A DNA stretch of 64,000 nucleotides from NCBI RefSeq assembly GCF_030730945.1, contig NZ_JAVAMS010000002.1:1116001-1180000 (forward strand), in the 5' to 3' direction. Origin of the DNA: Aurantiacibacter poecillastricola. Lineage in GTDB: Bacteria; Pseudomonadota; Alphaproteobacteria; Sphingomonadales; Sphingomonadaceae. The position numbers were made by a program, and so were the translations under genes. Of this stretch, positions 60,204 to 64,000 are shown one piece after another. Position 1 is the stretch's first letter. Every line of letters starts with the position of its first letter. The notes below the pieces were generated by a model, which ran no database searches, was not told where the DNA came from, and was given only the letters and a program-made list of their open reading frames with translations.

Positions 60204-61880
60204 TCACATGGCTACCGCGCTGGCCCCGAAAAGCGCCTCGATTTTGGCCTGGGCCCCAACCCCGAGGTCAGCCACAATCAGCTTGTCTTTGGCGCGCGAG
60301 CAACAAACATAGAAGAGGTGGCGGGTTCTCCGCTCCCGGCTTTCGCTGGTGTCGGTTCCTGCCAGCAGCTTGCCAAACGAGTATTGGTTCCAGTTCGCGC
60401 CAGCGTCATCCAAAACCACGATCACGTTCTGAAATTCATCGCCTTTCACGCCGTGTTTGGTTGAGAACGGCATGCTGTTTTCCAGCACGGCGCGGTAACG
60501 ACTGACTTCCAGATAGGGCACCGCCAGAAGAAGATCCAGAAAGGCCTGATGCGCTGCCTCGGGCGATCCTGCCTCGGCAGCCACCACAGGGCCTGCCACG
60601 GCCGCTTCCAAGTCATCAAGGAGTGTGACCAATTGCGCTGCCCGCAGATGCATTAAGATTGCTTCAATCGTTCCTCCGGCATCAATTAGTTTGATGAGGT
60701 CATCTAGGGCCGCCTTCACTCGCGCCTTCTCGGCTGCCCCCGCGATCGGGATCGGGCGTTCCTTCAATGAACTGATAGCGCGCCCCACCCGCCCTTCACG
60801 CCAAGCAGTAATAAATGGCTCGACTTTTTTAAGGAAGAAGGCTGCAATCGGGTCTTCGCCGCTCTGAAACTTATCTTGCGCAAAGCTTCCCCGACTGGCG
60901 AAGGCTGCCAATAGATCGGCATATCCGGCCTTGCGGGCGATAAGGCGGTGAGTGAGGAATAGAACCTTCAACTCGCCCTGTACACTCCAGCCGAAGACAT
61001 CCTGCGCTTTCTGGACGGCGAGTTCGGCAATGTCCGCGTCCGGAGCCGTGCCGGTGAGACTGACATACACCGCGCCCCCCGGTAAATTGGCACCCGCTGG
61101 CTCCTGCTGAATGTCAGTTCGGACCTTGTTGAGAACGTCGATCACCGCCTTGGAGCACCGATAGTTCTCCTCCTTCTTGATTTGAACCAGCTGTGCCTGC
61201 TGATCGGCCGACAATTCGCCGACCCCTCCCGAATAGATGTTCTGCATCTTGTCGCCAAAGAAACCGATCAGCGGGGGATGCTCTGTCTTAAGAAGATGAT
61301 CCAACAGGGCGGAGACAACCAGCGGATCAGTGTCCTGGTATTCGTCTACAAATATGAACGGGAATCGAGCGGCGACCACTTTCGATAAAAGCGGATGGTC
61401 GTGGAACATAATGTGAGCCACGCCCAAAAGGTCGTCGTGAAAAATTCGGCCTTCCAAGAAGTTTGCGCCGCGATCGGAGTAGGCGATCGTCGGTACCGTC
61501 TTTAAAGCTTCTGCCAATTCCTCCTGATCTTGCTTTCTGCGGCTGCTTGCAGGCAACCGGTCATTGAACGCAAGAAGGGCGGGCCTCAGCTCTTTCTGAA
61601 AGTTTTTGATCGAGGCCCATAAGAAGTCGTGGATCGTTGAGACCACAAACAAGGGGTCGTGCTCTGTACGCTCGATGATCTCATTCTTTGCTACATTCGT
61701 GAAAGTAATGCACGCCACACGCTGGCCTTCCCCGATAACGCTCGAACGGTCCGGTCCTCGAATGAAATCAAGAGCGCGAATGAGGGACGATGTTTTGCCC
61801 GAGCCCGCCCCGGCGTCGATCAGGAAGCTCTGTCGCGTGTGCAGACAATCCAGGATTTTTTCGTCCGCTTCCGTCATCAT
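60204..61880 (-). CDS. gajB: UvrD/REP-like helicase, GajB-type (Gabija)
   Basis: The 558-residue protein has the Walker A GAGSGKT at residues 24-30, a DExx box FVDEYQDTDP, GDKMQNIYSG, and the C-terminal motif HGVKGDEFQNVIVVLDD with RHLFYVCCSRAKDKLIV. It is a superfamily-1 helicase of the UvrD/Rep type. Its start overlaps the stop of the OLD-family gene (ATGA at 61880-61877), so the two form a unit. An OLD nuclease followed by a UvrD helicase is the Gabija anti-phage system (GajA/GajB). In the known system GajB acts with GajA in degrading or sensing DNA. Confidence 0.85.
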   Translation of the reverse strand: MMTEADEKILDCLHTRQSFLIDAGAGSGKTSSLIRALDFIRGPDRSSVIGEGQRVACITFTNVAKNEIIERTEHDPLFVVSTIHDFLWASIKNFQKELRPALLAFNDRLPASSRRKQDQEELAEALKTVPTIAYSDRGANFLEGRIFHDDLLGVAHIMFHDHPLLSKVVAARFPFIFVDEYQDTDPLVVSALLDHLLKTEHPPLIGFFGDKMQNIYSGGVGELSADQQAQLVQIKKEENYRCSKAVIDVLNKVRTDIQQEPAGANLPGGAVYVSLTGTAPDADIAELAVQKAQDVFGWSVQGELKVLFLTHRLIARKAGYADLLAAFASRGSFAQDKFQSGEDPIAAFFLKKVEPFITAWREGRVGRAISSLKERPIPIAGAAEKARVKAALDDLIKLIDAGGTIEAILMHLRAAQLVTLLDDLEAAVAGPVVAAEAGSPEAAHQAFLDLLLAVPYLEVSRYRAVLENSMPFSTKHGVKGDEFQNVIVVLDDAGANWNQYSFGKLLAGTDTSESRERRTRHLFYVCCSRAKDKLIVADLGVGAQAKIEALFGASAVAM

Positions 61881-63874
61881 TTTGCGGGATGCTCGGCCAG
61901 CCATTGGAGGCCTTGTTGAATATAGAGGGGAATCTCCCAGCCTGGTGCGCCCATCAGATCGAGGGCGAAATCGACCTTCCCGAGCTTGCCGCTCAACTCC
62001 CACGCTTGTGCTGTCAGGCCTGCGTCTATCGCTTTCTTGACGGCAGCCTTAGTCGTGCTGAGCTTGGCATGATTGTCAGTCAGCCAAGTGATGTTGGCGT
62101 AGATGAATGCTTCCTCGAATGAACGACCACAATGCCCGTCCTGGGTGACCTGATAGGCAACCCGAATGCAGCCTTGCGTCTTGGCCGCATTATCGCAGGC
62201 TTGCAATTCTTCGACGGTTTCCTTCTCGGGAATCCATTTGCGGAGACAGGCGTTGCTAGTGCTTTTCCCCGTCGCGACCGGGCATTTTTTTCCTCCGTCA
62301 TCGACCGAGTCCAGGTCGGTAATGATCAGGCTCGGAATGCCAAGAAAGTCGATGATCGGCTTAAACTTATGGGCGTGCCCCCCGCCCACCTCAGAAATGC
62401 TGACATACTGACTTCCGAGCGTCTCGCAGCCAGCCACCTTGGCTTGCTCCTCAATCATCATTGGGAGCAGCAGCCGCTCGACCTGGCCTTCCACGAAGAT
62501 GGCCTTGTCCGCGAAAAACAGATCGCAATGAGTCAGTCGAACATAGCGGCGCAGGAAGTCGAGAAGGTCGGGGTTGTGTGGTGGCAGCGGTAGCTGCGAA
62601 AGGTCCTGCATGACGACCTGACGGCCAACCCTGCGGAAATAGCGCACGGGCTCGAACTCAGAATGAGCGATCATGTGGGACGAGTGTGTGGAGAGCAGAA
62701 CTTGTGCTGTCGTCCCTCCGTCCGTTTCCAAAACCTTCGAAATCTCGCTGATGAAAACCGTCTGCATCTGCGGGTGCAGGTGCGCCTCGGGTTCTTCAAT
62801 CGCGATTATATGAACGCGCGGCTTGTCGCCCATCGTCGCGTCGATCGCAGCGCGGAAGGACTCCAGCTGCAGGACAATGTAAATCAGGTTTTTGTAGCCG
62901 AGCCCGTTATATTTTTCGGGCAGCTCGAACTCCTCCATTACTCCTTCTTTTTCGGCGTGTTCGCTGGCATAATATATTCGCGCATTGTCACGGTAAATTG
63001 TTTCTGCGCTCAGTTCAGCACGTACCCTCAGGTCCGGCGCTTTTTGGCCTGGCGGATAGCCAAAACTCTGAAGGCGCTTCGTCAAACGGCCAAAGGCTTT
63101 GCCGTACATCCCCGTAAGGTCGCCTGCGCTCGCCGTGAGTGCATCTTCGATCGCTTGATAACCGGCAGCGTCATCGACCCGATAGAAGCGTTCGTAATGA
63201 TCGTGGAGAAGTTTTGAGAGCTTCGCGGACCGGCTTCCCTCATCGTCATCGACGTGCCGCTGAGCGGGCACGATGTCGATGCGCAGTAGGGATTTCAGCA
63301 AATTGCCGTCTTCGAGTTGTTCCACTTCTTTGCCGTCAGGGGACACTTTGAAGAAAACGCGTTTGAAATGATCTCTGAACGTCTCTTTCAGATAGTCGCA
63401 CAGCGAGACGTCTTTGCGAGGCCTGGCCCCAAACTCGTCGAGAAGCTTTTTCGCGTTCTCCAGTCGATAGTCGATCCGCATGCGCACTCTGCTTGTGCCA
63501 GGCGTAAGGTCCATCAAAAGCTTGGTGGCTGCAACGAGGTCGGCGGGATCTTCGCCATAGGAAAAGGTCAGATCGAGCCGCATACGCGGTGTAAGCCGCC
63601 TAAGCAGCTCAATCTTCTTTTCTGGATCAGCTTCAGCCGCAACCTTTCGCTCGATCCGCTTCAGGTCCCGGTGGCGAAGCTGAGAGAGGTCGTGGAAGGA
63701 GATTTTAGGAGCCTCGGCTCCTTGCCCGATAAACAGCCGGAGAGCCTCCATTACTGAGGTTTTCCCGCTATTGTTCGGCCCCACCAAAATGGTCGTCGTT
63801 TTGTCCTGGGCGAGATCGATTGAGAGTCGGCGCAGCAACCTGAAGTTTCGGATCTTAATGTTCTCAAGGCGCAT
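61877..63874 (-). CDS. gajA: OLD-family ATPase/TOPRIM nuclease, GajA-type (Gabija)
   Basis: The 665-residue protein has an N-terminal ABC-type ATPase (GPNNSGKTSVMEAL at about residues 33-46; IAIEEPEAHLHP near residue 348) and a C-terminal TOPRIM nuclease (AIFVEGQVERLLLP, LIITDLDSVDDGG). This is the OLD-family build, and adjacency to a UvrD helicase places it in the class that contains GajA. It is longer than the best-known GajA (about 580 residues), with extra length between ATPase and TOPRIM. GajA cuts DNA when nucleotide levels fall during infection. Confidence 0.87.
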   Translation of the reverse strand: MRLENIKIRNFRLLRRLSIDLAQDKTTTILVGPNNSGKTSVMEALRLFIGQGAEAPKISFHDLSQLRHRDLKRIERKVAAEADPEKKIELLRRLTPRMRLDLTFSYGEDPADLVAATKLLMDLTPGTSRVRMRIDYRLENAKKLLDEFGARPRKDVSLCDYLKETFRDHFKRVFFKVSPDGKEVEQLEDGNLLKSLLRIDIVPAQRHVDDDEGSRSAKLSKLLHDHYERFYRVDDAAGYQAIEDALTASAGDLTGMYGKAFGRLTKRLQSFGYPPGQKAPDLRVRAELSAETIYRDNARIYYASEHAEKEGVMEEFELPEKYNGLGYKNLIYIVLQLESFRAAIDATMGDKPRVHIIAIEEPEAHLHPQMQTVFISEISKVLETDGGTTAQVLLSTHSSHMIAHSEFEPVRYFRRVGRQVVMQDLSQLPLPPHNPDLLDFLRRYVRLTHCDLFFADKAIFVEGQVERLLLPMMIEEQAKVAGCETLGSQYVSISEVGGGHAHKFKPIIDFLGIPSLIITDLDSVDDGGKKCPVATGKSTSNACLRKWIPEKETVEELQACDNAAKTQGCIRVAYQVTQDGHCGRSFEEAFIYANITWLTDNHAKLSTTKAAVKKAIDAGLTAQAWELSGKLGKVDFALDLMGAPGWEIPLYIQQGLQWLAEHPAK

Positions 63875-64000
63875 GCGGTCATTATCTCAAATGGCTCGAA
63901 GATCTCGAAGGTGACTGTAGGGCCATCCTGACACAAGGGGGGAGTAGTTTGCTATCGAATTGAACCGGAATCGCCTGTCACTCGATCCCGGGTGGCTTGA

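Overview
The window reads as Alphaproteobacterial DNA, most likely Sphingomonadales (Erythrobacteraceae/Sphingomonadaceae). This rests on high-GC coding with dense ATGA-type gene overlaps, GAAC-N7-GAAC LexA-type boxes, an F-type (MPF_F) transfer apparatus paired with a MobF relaxase, and a heavy-metal efflux island rich in RND and CDF genes. No rRNA, tRNA, CRISPR array, transposase, integrase or plasmid replication gene was seen. The carrier is therefore a conjugative plasmid or an integrative conjugative element whose ends or replicon lie outside the window.

Region 1 (1-2042, minus strand) is a two-gene unit: a thiamine-diphosphate acetolactate-synthase-type enzyme followed by an aldehyde dehydrogenase cut by the window edge. 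Region 2 (2544-22813) is a metal-handling island. It holds lspA, a CadR/PbrR-like MerR regulator divergent from a short CDF-like transporter and a cytochrome c-FTR1 iron permease, a CzcCBA efflux pump, a P1B-4-like P-type ATPase with a second short CDF-like protein and a CzcD-like CDF, and a TonB-dependent receptor. It ends with a second MerR regulator divergent from a DUF3703 gene and a methyltransferase. Three neighbouring genes here (TonB receptor 5' end, 1-Cys peroxiredoxin, methyltransferase) carry apparent frameshifts.

Region 3 (22860-42943) starts with an AlpA-like and an XRE-like regulator. It continues as one long plus-strand F-type transfer operon: pilin, TraL, E, K, B, a DsbC-like protein, TraV, TraC, a small membrane protein, TrbI, TraF-peptidase, TraW, TraU, TrbC, TraN, TraF, TraH, TraG. 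Small accessory genes follow (membrane protein, nuclease, DUF6961-like, HTH). An S24/LexA-like regulator (43054-43689) has a GTTC-N7-GTTC box in its divergent promoter, and the same arrangement occurs twice upstream of the transfer operon. This points to DNA-damage-linked control of transfer.

Region 4 (43836-51789) is cargo within the conjugation module: a protein with a C-terminal PD-(D/E)XK-type nuclease, a SIR2 + DUF4020-like giant protein of the DSR1 defence type, and a HipBA toxin-antitoxin pair. Region 5 (51883-57502, minus) holds the MobF relaxase/helicase TraI, the TraD coupling protein and an oriT-proximal small protein. The next intergenic stretch contains a stem-loop plus a nic-like sequence matching F-type oriT architecture (57734-57757). 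It also carries a 21-bp element identical to one upstream of the pilin gene, at a similar distance from the first gene. Region 6 (58129-63874, minus) is the predicted leading region, with a small protein, a HEPN-like protein and SSB, followed by a Gabija-like GajA/GajB pair (OLD nuclease + UvrD helicase). The element thus combines metal resistance, self-transfer and at least two anti-phage systems.
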